Shown one piece after another: positions 35,072 to 44,502 of a stretch of 57,604 nt of DNA. This DNA is from Bacteroidota bacterium. Lineage in GTDB: Bacteria > Bacteroidota > Bacteroidia > JABEUT01. The stretch spans positions 1 through 57,604 of the forward strand of contig JABDGY010000006.1 in NCBI GenBank assembly GCA_013285805.1, in the 5' to 3' direction. The position numbers were made by a program, and so were the translations under genes. Each line of letters starts with the position of its first letter. Positions within the stretch are counted from its first letter, which is position 1. The notes beneath the pieces are model-generated. The model was given only the letters and a program-made list of their open reading frames with translations. It had not been told where the DNA came from and ran no database searches.

Positions 35072-35737
35072 TTATTCCCTAAGGTCTTCCACATCAATCC
35101 CCGGGTAATCCTTAGGATTAAACGAGAAGAATCCAGCCGGAATAGCTGAATCGGTATCTAAAGAATCTACTGTATAGGTAACCATAGTGCCATCTTTCAT
35201 AAGGGCAGTTACCGATATAATCTGGTTCTTGTTCTTATCAATAACGAGGATAAGAGTGTGATATTTTTCCTTTTCAGGATGTTTAGGATAAAGGTCTATC
35301 ACCTCAACAGTAATTCCTTTATCGGTCTCTTCCTTATCAAAGTGGCTCTTAAACCCTTTTTCGTAAATGGTAAATATATTGGTTGGCGATATAGTTCCTT
35401 TATCGCTGTTATGGTCAACATTATTTATCTGTACCTCGTTGGCATCTTTCAGGTACGTCCACATGGTAGTACTGTCTGATATAACAGTCTGTGTCTTAAG
35501 CTCCAGTTTATACTTGCCGCCCTTTACAACTAAGCTTCCTTTCTGGTTATCGGTTGGCTTTTTGTCTTTTCCATAAATAACCACACTGAACTGGGCCTTG
35601 ATTAATTTAAATGCCTTTGTTTTTTTGCTCAGTTCCTGCAATATGGAATTAGCCTTAGCATCAACCGTCTCTTCAGGTTGCGCCATAAGTCTGGCCGCAC
35701 AAACACATAAAAATATTACTATCGCTATCTTTCTCAC
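35072..35737 (-). CDS. LolA-like outer-membrane lipoprotein carrier protein
   Basis: This 221-residue protein has a signal peptide ending near RLMAQ (residue 20). The mature sequence has the LolA/LolB open-barrel pattern: an N-terminal helix (ANSILQELSKKTKAFKLIKA), then strands FSVVIYGKD, GSLVVKGGKYKLEL, ISDSTTMWTYL and a C-terminal FFSFNPKDYPGIDVEDLR. It should carry lipoproteins or act on lipids in the periplasm. The start codon is GTG at 35737, since an in-frame stop lies four codons upstream. It is convergent with dusB. Confidence 0.83.
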   Translation of the reverse strand: MRKIAIVIFLCVCAARLMAQPEETVDAKANSILQELSKKTKAFKLIKAQFSVVIYGKDKKPTDNQKGSLVVKGGKYKLELKTQTVISDSTTMWTYLKDANEVQINNVDHNSDKGTISPTNIFTIYEKGFKSHFDKEETDKGITVEVIDLYPKHPEKEKYHTLILVIDKNKNQIISVTALMKDGTMVTYTVDSLDTDSAIPAGFFSFNPKDYPGIDVEDLRE

Positions 35738-35758
35738 TATCCTGAGTTATAATATGTC

Positions 35759-35766
35759 CAAAATTA
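35759..35766 (-). promoter_or_regulatory. -7 promoter element (TAATTTTG) for the LolA-like gene
   Basis: An exact TAnnTTTG match on the minus strand, 21 nt before the GTG start. Confidence 0.55.
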
Positions 35767-35875
35767 ATAAATCCCTTGTATCTAAGACTGTTAAAGAACG
35801 TTAAGGGTTTAAATGTTAGTACTAAGTATTACGTATTAGGTATTAAGATAGGGGAAGTAAACTAATAAGAATCAA

Positions 35876-35883
35876 TATATTTG
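35876..35883 (+). promoter_or_regulatory. -7 promoter element (TATATTTG) for mutY
   Basis: An exact TAnnTTTG match ending 6 nt before the mutY ATG at 35890. The TTG inside it is a possible but unlikely upstream start. Confidence 0.6.
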
Positions 35884-35889
35884 ACGGAC

Positions 35890-36942
35890 ATGAGCAACTG
35901 GAGCCATAAGCTTTTAAAGTGGTATGAAGTAAATAAGCGGGAATTGCCATGGAGAGGCGTTAAAGACCCTTATAAAATATGGTTATCGGAGATAATACTT
36001 CAGCAAACAAGGGTTAACCAGGGGTGGGACTACTATAACAGGTTCGTTGAAAAATATCCCACCGTTTCCAAATTAGCTTCTGCATCGGAACATGAGGTAT
36101 TAAAGCTATGGCAAGGGCTTGGATATTACTCCCGTGCCAGGAATATGCACCATGCAGCAAAACAAATTATGCAGCAGCATAAAAGCAAATTCCCCAAAGA
36201 TTATGAAGCTATACGTGCACTTAAGGGCGTGGGAGACTACACGGCTGCGGCAATAACATCAATAGCTTATAACCTGCCCTACCCCGTTGTTGATGGAAAC
36301 GTGCTGAGGGTTTATTCCAGGCTTTTAGGAATATCTACCCCAATTGATTCAACCGAGGGTAAGAAAAAAATTTGGGAAGCCGCTGAAGAATTGCTTGACA
36401 AGAAAAACCCCGGCACTTACAACCAGGCAGTGATGGAGCTTGGCGCCCTTTGCTGCACACCTAAAAACCTCAATTGTGCTGAATGCCCTGTACAGGCATC
36501 ATGCTATGCTTATGCACATAAGCAAACTGCTATACTGCCCATTAAAGAGGGTAAGACCAAGGTAAAGGAACGGTTTCTGAATTACATTGTAATTGTTCAT
36601 GGCAATAAAATATTACTTCACAACAGGCAGAAAAAAGATATTTGGAAAGGCCTGCACGACTTTCCATGTATTGAAACAGTAAAGAGAACGTCACCTGAGA
36701 AGGTTATGTTGAGTAAAGAATGGAAAGATATTTTTCATAGCAACAAACCAATTATTAAATCAGTGTCGGAGCCGTATACACACATATTGAGCCACCAGAG
36801 ACTTAATGCCGTGTTTATTAAAACAGAGGTAAATAAAGCATTAAAAAAACTTCCTGAAAACTGTTTATGGGTTGAGCGAAAAAACATTGATACTTATGCC
36901 GTTCCGCGTTTAATTGAACAGTATATTAGCAAATATTTTTAG
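35890..36942 (+). CDS. mutY: A/G-specific adenine DNA glycosylase
   Basis: From the ATG at 35890 this is 350 residues, full MutY length. Catalytic Glu34 is in SEIILQQTRV, the helix-hairpin-helix is ALKGVGDYTAAAI, and catalytic Asp135 is in VVDGNVLRV. The [4Fe-4S] cluster ligands are Cys189, Cys196, Cys199 and Cys205 (Cx6Cx2Cx5C), all intact. The C-terminal Nudix-like domain (from about 230) recognises 8-oxoG. It removes adenine mispaired with 8-oxoguanine. The DUF4286 gene follows after 3 bp. Confidence 0.97.
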   Translation: MSNWSHKLLKWYEVNKRELPWRGVKDPYKIWLSEIILQQTRVNQGWDYYNRFVEKYPTVSKLASASEHEVLKLWQGLGYYSRARNMHHAAKQIMQQHKSKFPKDYEAIRALKGVGDYTAAAITSIAYNLPYPVVDGNVLRVYSRLLGISTPIDSTEGKKKIWEAAEELLDKKNPGTYNQAVMELGALCCTPKNLNCAECPVQASCYAYAHKQTAILPIKEGKTKVKERFLNYIVIVHGNKILLHNRQKKDIWKGLHDFPCIETVKRTSPEKVMLSKEWKDIFHSNKPIIKSVSEPYTHILSHQRLNAVFIKTEVNKALKKLPENCLWVERKNIDTYAVPRLIEQYISKYF

Positions 36943-36945
36943 CCT

Positions 36946-37248
36946 ATGATTATTTACAATGTAACTATAAATGTTGACGACGATGTGCACCTCAATTGGC
37001 TTGAGTGGATGCAGAAAGAACATATTCCTGAAATGCTGAGCACCGGCCTTTTTACAGGCTACCGCATGTGCCGCCTGTTAGATGTAATTGATGAAGGAAC
37101 AACCTACTCCGTACAGTACTCATGCAAAAACCTGCAAGACTATACAATGTACAAGGAAGAATACGCACCCAAAATGCAGGGCGAAGGATTAAAAAGATTC
37201 GGAGAAAAATTTACTGCCTTCCGTACGCTTATGGAAGTGGTGGAATAA
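36946..37248 (+). CDS. DUF4286 family protein
   Basis: This is a 100-residue protein with the family's ferredoxin-like alpha-beta pattern: MIIYNVTINVDDDVHLNWLE at the start, HIPEMLSTGLFTGYRMCRLL, and SVQYSCKNLQDYTMYKEEYA. The family is found mainly in Bacteroidota and has no established function. It follows mutY by 3 bp, so the two are co-transcribed. Confidence 0.88.
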   Translation: MIIYNVTINVDDDVHLNWLEWMQKEHIPEMLSTGLFTGYRMCRLLDVIDEGTTYSVQYSCKNLQDYTMYKEEYAPKMQGEGLKRFGEKFTAFRTLMEVVE

Positions 37249-37251
37249 TAG

Positions 37252-37995
37252 TTACTTATTCAAACTATAAAGTTTCTTTACTTCATCGGGGTTAAGCAAG
37301 CGCCATGCACCACGGGGAACACCATGGAGCGTAAGGCCTGCGTAAGCAACCCTGTCGAGCGCTTTAATCTTGTACCCCAGTGTTTCAAAAATACGCCTCA
37401 CCACACGGTTCCAGCCTATATGCAATGTAAGTACAACACAGGTAGGGTCGCCATTCTCATCATAACTTGCCTCATCAACTTTCACAAAACCATCTTCGAG
37501 CATTACCCCTTTACGTATCTTCTTTAAATCTTCGAAAGCCAACTGGCGGTCGAGCCTTGCCTTGTATACCTTACGTATTTTACCTGAAGGATGCGATAAA
37601 CGGTTAGCCAATTCACCATCGTTGGTCATTAATAGTATTCCTGTAGTATTTCTATCTAAACGGCCAACCGGGTAAACCCTTTCTTTGGTGGCGCCCTCTA
37701 TCAGGTCCATAACCGTTTTACGGTCACGCTCGTCAGAAACGGTGGTAATAGCGTCTTTTGTCTTATTCAGCAGTATATAGCATTTCTGGGTTCCTCTTAA
37801 ACGCTTTCCCTCAATCACAACATTATCACTCGACTGAACCCTGTACCCCGGCTCAAGTACCATCTTAGTGTTAATGGTTACCCCACCTGAAAATATTATT
37901 TCATCGGCTTTTCTGCGCGAACAATAACCGGTATCAGCAATAAACTTATTAAGCCTTGTGCCTTCTTTTTCTGCTTCTTTCTTACTATTCTGCAT
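37252..37995 (-). CDS. rluB: Pseudouridine synthase, RluB/RsuA family
   Basis: This 247-residue protein has an N-terminal S4 RNA-binding domain (RLNKFIADTGYCSRRKADEI) and the RsuA-type catalytic motif GRLDRNTTGILLMTNDG with the nucleophile Asp114. It isomerises a specific uridine in 23S rRNA (or 16S rRNA); RluB is the closest fit by pattern, but RluE, RluF and RsuA share these motifs. It ends the minus-strand series kdsA, T9SS protein, rluB and lies convergent to the DUF4286 gene. Confidence 0.92.
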   Translation of the reverse strand: MQNSKKEAEKEGTRLNKFIADTGYCSRRKADEIIFSGGVTINTKMVLEPGYRVQSSDNVVIEGKRLRGTQKCYILLNKTKDAITTVSDERDRKTVMDLIEGATKERVYPVGRLDRNTTGILLMTNDGELANRLSHPSGKIRKVYKARLDRQLAFEDLKKIRKGVMLEDGFVKVDEASYDENGDPTCVVLTLHIGWNRVVRRIFETLGYKIKALDRVAYAGLTLHGVPRGAWRLLNPDEVKKLYSLNK

Positions 37996-38000
37996 ATACT

Positions 38001-39521
38001 TTATTGAACTATTATTTTACCGGTAGCTGTTTTCTCATTTCTATCTATAACCTTATACAGGTATTCGCCCGGCTGCAATGTTCCTTTTGAAAAATGAACC
38101 GTTGCCTGGTTATGCCCCGAAGACTTAAACTCAATATTATCTATCACTCGCTTACCTGTTACATCATAAAGGTTGAACCAATATTTATTATCAACACCAC
38201 CCTGCACAATAACTGTCGCAATGCTTGTTACCGGGTTGGGAAATACTTTCACCATGGGTTCATCAGCCTGCTGTTCATCTATCCCGGTTAGCTTACAGGT
38301 ATCCAGAAACTGGTTAAACATATGGTAAACGTGCGCGGTATCGTCGGGTATTATATCAGCATCATCTTTATAGCGGATAAAATAAAAATCCCAGTCCCCA
38401 AACGTATAACCGGGGCTATCTGTTGCCCCTGCAAAAACCACATTATTATTCAAACCAACTGCGCATGAATTGCCTTGTTGATCCAAGGTCCCGCCTTCAA
38501 ATTCCGAGCTGAGCCACCATCCGCCATAAGCCGCGCGCATAGCCAATAAGGCGCTGGTGCCATTGCCATCTGTATTGCTGCTGGCAGCACATATCATATC
38601 TCCGTCAACACATTCTGCCGCGTCATGGCCTATATCATACCCTTTCGGCCATGAATCAATATGCTGGTAGAAAGGAACTGCGTTGCTGTCAAAAAAAAGA
38701 AGGTAGATATCGGGTTTGCCGGGTATAATACTATCGGTATATCCTGTAACCACGTACCCTTTGTTTACATATGGTTCAATAGAATATGCTACGTGGTTAT
38801 TTGTACAACCGTATGTTGTATCCTTCACAATATTACCCTTGTCATCAAGTACAAGGAAATATAGATTCGTATCGCCTTTACCAAAACTTGTTGTGGCGCC
38901 TGCAATGGCGTATAAAGAATCCCTGGTTATACAAACTGAATTGGCAATATCGTAGCCTGTTCCGCCTATTACTCTTGTCCATATAGTATCTCCGTTTTTA
39001 TCAGTACGAATTACATATACATCTCCATTGCCTGCCCCGTAGCTGTAAGTCTGCCCTACTAATACAAACCCACTATCTGCCGTTTGCTGTATTCCATAAC
39101 CAAAATCCCAATCGCTTCCGCCGTAGTATTTTTGCCATAAAACATTACCGGCTGCGTCTGTCCGCACAAGCTCTACATCATAACCATTTGAAATATTATT
39201 ATCGCTCCAGCCCAAAAAAGCATAACCATGGTCGAAGGTTGGGGCAACAGCGTAGCCTTCATCATTTAAAGGGCCGCCATAGGTGTGTGTCCATTGCGGA
39301 TTGCCTAATGAGTCAATCTTTACTGCATAAAAATCGTTTGCACCTGCACCGCAACTGTTGGTAGTTCCAATCATTATATAGCCGCCGTCGTAAGTAGACT
39401 TAATCTGGTTACATACATCATTCTGAATACCGCCATAGGTACGCTGAAAAATGGTGTCCTTCTGGGCAGAAAGCGATAACCCGCTTAACAATAGTGATAA
39501 TATGATAACTAGTTTCTTCAA
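38001..39521 (-). CDS. Secreted beta-propeller-like repeat protein with T9SS sorting domain
   Basis: This 506-residue protein has a signal peptide (cleavage near LSAQK, residue 20). About six degenerate repeats of roughly 50 residues follow, each with a pattern like YGGxxND, xxTxDGGYIMxG, and a closing xVxxD element (for example STYDGGYIMIGTT and QTADSGFVLVGQT), as in beta-propeller repeats. The last about 80 residues, from VKVFPNPVTSIATV, are a type A T9SS domain ending GKIIVQ. No catalytic motif is seen. It sits between kdsA (ATGA overlap of 4 bp) and rluB (5 bp), a surprisingly tight position for a secreted protein. Confidence 0.87.
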   Translation of the reverse strand: MKKLVIILSLLLSGLSLSAQKDTIFQRTYGGIQNDVCNQIKSTYDGGYIMIGTTNSCGAGANDFYAVKIDSLGNPQWTHTYGGPLNDEGYAVAPTFDHGYAFLGWSDNNISNGYDVELVRTDAAGNVLWQKYYGGSDWDFGYGIQQTADSGFVLVGQTYSYGAGNGDVYVIRTDKNGDTIWTRVIGGTGYDIANSVCITRDSLYAIAGATTSFGKGDTNLYFLVLDDKGNIVKDTTYGCTNNHVAYSIEPYVNKGYVVTGYTDSIIPGKPDIYLLFFDSNAVPFYQHIDSWPKGYDIGHDAAECVDGDMICAASSNTDGNGTSALLAMRAAYGGWWLSSEFEGGTLDQQGNSCAVGLNNNVVFAGATDSPGYTFGDWDFYFIRYKDDADIIPDDTAHVYHMFNQFLDTCKLTGIDEQQADEPMVKVFPNPVTSIATVIVQGGVDNKYWFNLYDVTGKRVIDNIEFKSSGHNQATVHFSKGTLQPGEYLYKVIDRNEKTATGKIIVQ

Positions 39522-40330
39522 ACTACTGCTTTCCTTATTTTTATTAATTGCTCAAGTAACCCGTTTAATTTATCGAGGTGCAGCATATTAGCCCCGTCTG
39601 ACAATGCACGAGCAGGGCTGGGATGCGTTTCCACAAAAATACCATCAACACCCACAGCTATGCCCGCCTTGGCTATTGTAGCAATCATGGCAGGGTTGCC
39701 GCCTGTAACACCGCCGGGCTGGTTAGGTTGCTGTAATGAATGTGTTATATCGAGTACTACCGGCACATTGTTCTTTTGCATTTCGGGTATGCTGCGGTAA
39801 TCAACCACAAGGTCCTGGTAGCCAAACATACTACCCCTTTCGGTAAGTATTACATTGTTGTTGCCACTCATTTGTATTTTCTCTACGGCAAACTTCATTG
39901 ATTCGGCAGATAAAAACTGGCCCTTCTTTACATTTACAAATTTACCTGTTTTTGCGGCAGCAACCAATAGATCGGTTTGGCGGCATAAAAAGGCAGGTAT
40001 TTGTAATATATCTACGTAATTGGCCGCCATTTCGGCTTCCTGCTCGGTGTGAATATCGGTTACTGTAGGGATTTTCAGGGTATTACGAATCTTCGCCAAT
40101 ATCTCAAGCCCTTCCTTATCTCCTATCCCGGTAAAGGAATCGAGCCTTGAGCGGTTAGCCTTTTTATACGATGCCTTGAATATAAAAGGGATACGAAGCC
40201 TGTCGGTTATGGCCATTACGCTTTCAGCCACCTCGAAACAAAGCTTTTCGCTTTCTACCACACAAGGGCCGGCAATAAGAAAGAAGTTACCTGAGTCAGT
40301 ATGTCTTATCTGCGCTATCTTTTCTATCAT
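39518..40330 (-). CDS. kdsA: 3-deoxy-8-phosphooctulonate synthase
   Basis: This is a 270-residue protein of normal KdsA length. It shows the N-terminal IAGPCVVESE, FKASYKKANRSRLDSFTGIG, the KKGQFLS region and the GSMFGYQDLVVDYRSIP stretch, all diagnostic for Kdo8P rather than DAHP synthases. It condenses PEP with arabinose 5-phosphate, the first committed step to Kdo in LPS core. The operon continues directly into the T9SS protein gene. Confidence 0.96.
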   Translation of the reverse strand: MIEKIAQIRHTDSGNFFLIAGPCVVESEKLCFEVAESVMAITDRLRIPFIFKASYKKANRSRLDSFTGIGDKEGLEILAKIRNTLKIPTVTDIHTEQEAEMAANYVDILQIPAFLCRQTDLLVAAAKTGKFVNVKKGQFLSAESMKFAVEKIQMSGNNNVILTERGSMFGYQDLVVDYRSIPEMQKNNVPVVLDITHSLQQPNQPGGVTGGNPAMIATIAKAGIAVGVDGIFVETHPSPARALSDGANMLHLDKLNGLLEQLIKIRKAVV

Positions 40331-40360
40331 ACAATCAAAAATTACTACCGAATATACAAC

Positions 40361-40391
40361 AAAAAAAGGACTCCCTTGCCGGAATCCTTTT
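40361..40391 (-). terminator. Intrinsic terminator after rplT
   Basis: On the minus strand AAAAGGATTCC pairs with GGAGTCCTTTT (one mismatch) around a short loop and is followed by a run of seven T. It ends the thrS-infC-rpmI-rplT operon just before kdsA. Confidence 0.82.
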
Positions 40392-40413
40392 AATATAAAA
40401 TGCTTTGGAAAGC

Positions 40414-40758
40414 TTACTTTACGGTTTCAACAACCTTTTTGAAAGCTTCAGGATGGTTCATAGCCAAATCGGCAAGAACTTTCCTGTTAAGCTGAATTCC
40501 TTTCAAATCCATCTTATTCATAAATTCTGAATAAGATATGCCGTATTGCCTTACACCGGCATTGATACGCTGTATCCACAGTGCGCGGAAGTTGCGTTTT
40601 TTGGTTTTACGGTCGCGATACGCATACTTTAAACCTTTCTCGTATGTATTCTTGGCTATAGTGAATACGTTCTTTTTAGCGCCGTAATAACCGCGTGTGC
40701 GCTTTAATATCTTCTTTTTTCTTGCTCTGGATGCAACTGCATTGACTGAACGTGGCAT
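40414..40758 (-). CDS. rplT: 50S ribosomal protein L20 (bL20)
   Basis: This is a 114-residue basic protein of standard length, beginning [20 protein letters not shown] and containing [15 protein letters not shown] and [10 protein letters not shown], both diagnostic for bL20. It binds 23S rRNA early in assembly and in some bacteria represses its own operon. It is last in the infC-rpmI-rplT group, 28 bp after rpmI. Confidence 0.98.
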   Translation of the reverse strand: MPRSVNAVASRARKKKILKRTRGYYGAKKNVFTIAKNTYEKGLKYAYRDRKTKKRNFRALWIQRINAGVRQYGISYSEFMNKMDLKGIQLNRKVLADLAMNHPEAFKKVVETVK

Positions 40759-40786
40759 GACTTAAATGTATTAAATGTTAAAAAAA

Positions 40787-40981
40787 TTACTTAACCAACA
40801 TGGCTTTAATCCTGTGTACCTGGGTTTCATCAACCAGTGTAGTACCGGTTAAATTGCGTTTCCTCTTTTTGCTTTTCTTGGTCAGGATATGATTTTTGAA
40901 AGCCTGTTTTCTTTTAATTTTTCCTGTGCCGGTAAAATGGAACCTTTTCTTGGCAGAGGAATTTGTTTTCATCTTGGGCAT
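40787..40981 (-). CDS. rpmI: 50S ribosomal protein L35 (bL35)
   Basis: This is a 64-residue basic protein, beginning [20 protein letters not shown] with the [14 protein letters not shown] segment typical of bL35. It follows infC by 18 bp in the conserved infC-rpmI-rplT order. Confidence 0.98.
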   Translation of the reverse strand: MPKMKTNSSAKKRFHFTGTGKIKRKQAFKNHILTKKSKKRKRNLTGTTLVDETQVHRIKAMLVK

Positions 40982-40999
40982 TTGCTCTGTGTATTTAAT

Positions 41000-41572
41000 T
41001 TATTTTTTCTTAGGACCTAAAACCATTGTCATTTTCTTTCCATCCATTGTCGGCAGTTGCTCTACCTTTCCGTATTCTTCCAGTTCCTGCGCGAACTTTA
41101 ACAGTAACATTTCACCTTGCTCTTTAAAGAGAATCGTTCTGCCCCTGAAAAACACATAAGCCCTTACTTTGGCGCCCTGCTTTAAAAAGCTCAACGCGTG
41201 ATTGGTTTTGAACTTAAAATCATGTTCTTCAGTATGCGGCCCGAAACGTATCTCTTTTACTACAACCTTAGCCGTTTTCTGCTTTATCTCTTTCTGCTTC
41301 CTTTTTTGCTCGTATAAAAACTTTTTATAATCAATAACCCTGCAAACAGGAGGGTCAACAGTCGCCGAAATTTCTACCAAATCGAGGCCTGCCTGGCGCG
41401 CTATCTGCAACGCTTTTTCAATCGGGAACACTCCTTCTTCTATTCCTTGGCCCACTACCCTAACGGTGCGTGCGCGGATTCTTTCGTTAATGTTGTGCTG
41501 AGGTTCAATGTTTCTACGTTGATACCTGTTATCCCTATTGTATGGCCTGTTTGTTCCGAACGGTGTTGCTAT
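41000..41572 (-). CDS. infC: Translation initiation factor IF-3, probable AUA start codon
   Basis: IF3 prevents premature subunit joining and checks start codons. The C-terminal part ([20 protein letters not shown] onwards) is clear. No ATG, GTG or TTG gives a complete N-domain: the first GTG (41455) falls at codon 40, inside the conserved [15 protein letters not shown] element. Upstream the frame is open for 39 more codons to ATA at 41572-41570, which follows GGGAGG by 5 nt, and then reads [20 protein letters not shown], like other Bacteroidota IF3 N-termini. This gives 190 residues. In-frame ATT codons at positions 22 and 28 are alternatives without a Shine-Dalgarno sequence. Confidence 0.93.
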   Translation of the reverse strand: MATPFGTNRPYNRDNRYQRRNIEPQHNINERIRARTVRVVGQGIEEGVFPIEKALQIARQAGLDLVEISATVDPPVCRVIDYKKFLYEQKRKQKEIKQKTAKVVVKEIRFGPHTEEHDFKFKTNHALSFLKQGAKVRAYVFFRGRTILFKEQGEMLLLKFAQELEEYGKVEQLPTMDGKKMTMVLGPKKK

Positions 41573-41577
41573 ACGGT

Positions 41578-41583
41578 CCTCCC
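41578..41583 (-). promoter_or_regulatory. Strong Shine-Dalgarno sequence (GGGAGG) of infC
   Basis: A perfect purine-rich ribosome binding site on the minus strand, 5 nt before the ATA codon at 41572. Such strong sites are rare in Bacteroidota, so it decides the start choice. Confidence 0.8.
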
Positions 41584-41610
41584 TTTTTAATTAGTTAATA
41601 CTTACTTTTC

Positions 41611-41649
41611 AGTTTGTAAAGTTATAAAGTTTGTAAAGTTTCTAAAGTC
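41611..41649. repeat. Short AT-rich direct repeats between thrS and infC
   Basis: The words GTTTGTAAAGTT, ATAAAGTTTGTAAAGTT and TCTAAAG follow one another as degenerate copies of a 9-10 bp 'TTTGTAAAG' unit in the 120-bp thrS-infC gap. A role in infC leader control is possible but not shown. Confidence 0.45.
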
Positions 41650-41692
41650 CGTTGACTTTCTACTTTATGAACGTTAAGAACTTTTTACTCTT

Positions 41693-43627
41693 TTATGCTA
41701 TTACTTTGTTTATCTCTTCGTTGATTTTTGCCACAAATTCATTGGTGTCCATTTGTCCTTTATCTCCTTCTCCATGGCGCCTTACAGCTACTTTGTTGTC
41801 CTGCATTTCCTTATCCCCAATCACTAACATATAGGGTATTTTCTGCAGCTCCGCGTCCCTTATTTTCTTACCAATTTTCTCAGGCCTTAAATCAATGAGG
41901 GCGCGAATTTCGCATTTTTTCAGCAATTTCAAAACATTTTCTGCATATTCTACATGTTTATCGCTAATTGGCAAAATAGAGACTTGCTCGGGCGCTAACC
42001 AAACGGGAAGGTTTCCGGCGCAATGTTCCAGCAAAACACCTATGAATCTTTCCAGCGAGCCAAAAGGCGCACGGTGAATCATTACCGGCCTATGCTTGTG
42101 GTTATCAGCCCCAACATATTCAAGCTCAAAACGCTCAGGCAGGTTATAATCTACCTGAATGGTACCCAACTGCCATGTGCGGCCAAGGGCATCTTTCACC
42201 ATAAAGTCGAGCTTGGGGCCATAAAAGGCAGCCTCGCCATATTCGGTTACGGTTTTCAATCCTTTTTCAGCGGCGGCCTCAATAATGGCATTTTCCGCTT
42301 TTTCCCAGTTCTCTTCCGAGCCAATGTATTTGCTACGGTCTACTTTATCGCGCAACGAGATTTGTGCCGTAAAACTCTGGAAATCCAAGGTATCGAGCAC
42401 CTTTTGTACAAGGTCGATAACCTTTATAAACTCACCCTTTACCTGGTCGGGTTCGCAAAACAGGTGGGCATCATCTTGTGTAAAGCCACGCACACGGGTT
42501 AAGCCATGCAACTCCCCACTTTGTTCGTAACGGTAAACGGTACCAAATTCAGCGATACGCAAAGGCAGGTCGCGGTAACTGCGGGGGCTGCTGCGGTATA
42601 TTTCGCAGTGGTGCGGACAGTTCATCGGTTTTAAAAAGAACTCCTCGCCCTCTTGCGGAGTGTGAATGGGCTGGAAAGAGTCTTTGCCATACTTTTCGTA
42701 GTGGCCCGATGTTATATATAAGTTCTTATGGCCTATATGCGGAGTAACTACCTGCACATAACCGGCCTCGCGCTGGTTTTTGCGCATAAAGTTCTCCAGG
42801 CGCTCGCGCAAAGCGGTGCCTTTGGGTAACCACAAGGGCAAACCTAAGCCTACTTTTTCCGAGAAAGTAAATAACTCTAATTCTTTGCCCAGTTTGCGAT
42901 GGTCACGTTTTTTGGCCTCTTCTATTAAGGTAATGTAGTCGGTTAATTGCTTCTGGTCGGGGAAGGTAATAGCATAAATACGGGTGAGTTGCTTCATCTT
43001 CTCATTACCGCGCCAGTATGCACCGGCAACGTTAAGCAGCTTTACAGCCTTTATAAAACCCGTATTGGGCAAATGAGGCCCACGGCACAAATCGGTAAAG
43101 TTGCCTTGCTTGTAAAAGGTAATGCTTCCGTCGGCAAGGTCCTTTATCAGGTCGAGCTTATAGAAATCATCTTTCTTGGTGAAGTAGTCTAATGCCTCTT
43201 TTTTCGAAACCTCCGAGCGCACATATACTTCCTTCTTCTTGGCCAACTCGAGTATCTTAGCTTCTATCTTCGCAAAATCTTCCGACGATACCACCCTGTC
43301 TCCGGGGTCTACGTCGTAGTAAAAACCATTTTCTATTGGAGGGCCGATACCAAATTTCATTCCGGGGAAAAACTCCTCCAACGCCTCGGCCATAAGGTGG
43401 GCTGATGAATGCCAGAAGGTTGATTTACCATCTGTATCATCCCATGTAAGCAGGTTAAGCTCCACATCGCCTGTTAAAGGGCGTGTGGCATCCCATACCT
43501 GTCCGTTTACACGTGCAGCCAGCACCTTAGCGGCTAGCGAATTGCTTATGCTTTTGGCAACATCAAGGGCGGTGGTGCCATCGGGGTATTCTCTTACTTT
43601 CCCATCGGGGAATTTTACGTGAGCCAT
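41693..43627 (-). CDS. thrS: Threonyl-tRNA synthetase
   Basis: I use the ATG at 43627 ([21 protein letters not shown]), giving 644 residues with a normal TGS domain at the N-terminus; the longer frame from 43708 has no family support and would cover the promoter. The editing domain ([16 protein letters not shown] with its His; [12 protein letters not shown]), the class II core with [26 protein letters not shown] and [16 protein letters not shown], and the C-terminal anticodon-binding domain ([15 protein letters not shown]) are complete. It charges tRNA-Thr. It leads the thrS-infC-rpmI-rplT operon. Confidence 0.97.
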   Translation of the reverse strand: MAHVKFPDGKVREYPDGTTALDVAKSISNSLAAKVLAARVNGQVWDATRPLTGDVELNLLTWDDTDGKSTFWHSSAHLMAEALEEFFPGMKFGIGPPIENGFYYDVDPGDRVVSSEDFAKIEAKILELAKKKEVYVRSEVSKKEALDYFTKKDDFYKLDLIKDLADGSITFYKQGNFTDLCRGPHLPNTGFIKAVKLLNVAGAYWRGNEKMKQLTRIYAITFPDQKQLTDYITLIEEAKKRDHRKLGKELELFTFSEKVGLGLPLWLPKGTALRERLENFMRKNQREAGYVQVVTPHIGHKNLYITSGHYEKYGKDSFQPIHTPQEGEEFFLKPMNCPHHCEIYRSSPRSYRDLPLRIAEFGTVYRYEQSGELHGLTRVRGFTQDDAHLFCEPDQVKGEFIKVIDLVQKVLDTLDFQSFTAQISLRDKVDRSKYIGSEENWEKAENAIIEAAAEKGLKTVTEYGEAAFYGPKLDFMVKDALGRTWQLGTIQVDYNLPERFELEYVGADNHKHRPVMIHRAPFGSLERFIGVLLEHCAGNLPVWLAPEQVSILPISDKHVEYAENVLKLLKKCEIRALIDLRPEKIGKKIRDAELQKIPYMLVIGDKEMQDNKVAVRRHGEGDKGQMDTNEFVAKINEEINKVIA

Positions 43628-43649
43628 AATCTTCTGAAAAATAGGGATG

Positions 43650-43657
43650 CAAAAGTA
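43650..43657 (-). promoter_or_regulatory. -7 promoter element (TACTTTTG) for the thrS operon
   Basis: An exact TAnnTTTG match on the minus strand, 22 nt before the thrS ATG. Confidence 0.6.
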
Positions 43658-43756
43658 ATGAAAAAAGGCAGTAGTTAGGTGTAAGGGATAAGTGAGGCAT
43701 TTCAGCAAACTAAAATCTCTTTTACTGAACCCGAGATATCGTTAACTATTGTCTAT

Positions 43757-44500
43757 TTAATTAACTCGAATACGCCTTTTATTCATCAGCTTTTCAAACT
43801 GGTAGAATCCCTTTAATTCTTGTATTAGAAGCTTAGTTACTTTTATAACTTCCTGAAGACTTGCCTCTTCATTACAAATCTGTTTAACATCTTCGAAAAC
43901 TAGGTGCTGCTCCTTTAATAAGGATTGCTCAACTCTTAGCCCAACCCAATTTCCATCCTTAACTTCTCTCTTTATAGACTTCATGTTTATAAATCTGTCG
44001 TGGAAAGATGTTATTGATGTAAAATGCTCCATAAGCAATAAGACGGCATATATTCTATTGAGCTCTTTTTTGCTTAAACTATTACCGTAAGCCAGCGTTT
44101 GTTCATATAATCTATTCGTATCCACCGCACCAATTATATTTTGTATCCTGTGAATTACAAAAAATAGATTTTGAAGATTAAATACTATTGTGAACGCTAT
44201 CCGGTATTGCGCCACATTTTGATATTCTTTAAAATCCTTTTCAAATTCTAACAAATAGTCTAAAAGAAAAAGCTCTACTTTTTCAGGACTATCTTTTATC
44301 GAAGGTTTTGTGTATTCAATCCTATCATATGTCAGAGCATTGAACAGAATACCGAAATATTTCTTAAGGTATAAATTAAAGCTAATCTTTGATTTCCATG
44401 CTTCATATTTCTTCTGTGCAAATGGAATAACAATTGCAACTATCAGTGCTAATGCAGCAATCACGGTTAACCATTCATTCCAATCAATTGGTGTTCGCAT
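43757..44500 (-). CDS. Hypothetical single-helix membrane protein, orphan
   Basis: I do not recognise this 247-residue protein. It has one N-terminal membrane helix (about residues 9-27, WLTVIAALALIVAIVIPFA) followed by a Lys-rich cytoplasmic helical region (QKKYEAWKSK) and an all-helical, Phe/Tyr/Leu-rich body without obvious motifs. It begins 2 nt after the stop of an apparent gene remnant, so the two were probably one operon. The region looks by eye more A+T-rich than the neighbouring thrS. It lies between two stable genes and is probably a horizontally acquired insert; the orphan character makes function unpredictable. Confidence 0.65.
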   Translation of the reverse strand: MRTPIDWNEWLTVIAALALIVAIVIPFAQKKYEAWKSKISFNLYLKKYFGILFNALTYDRIEYTKPSIKDSPEKVELFLLDYLLEFEKDFKEYQNVAQYRIAFTIVFNLQNLFFVIHRIQNIIGAVDTNRLYEQTLAYGNSLSKKELNRIYAVLLLMEHFTSITSFHDRFINMKSIKREVKDGNWVGLRVEQSLLKEQHLVFEDVKQICNEEASLQEVIKVTKLLIQELKGFYQFEKLMNKRRIRVN

Positions 44501-44502
44501 AT

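Noticed and set aside
41000-41455. infC start at GTG 41455
   Set aside because: It would cut the N-domain inside a conserved segment; the AUA start with a Shine-Dalgarno sequence is better.
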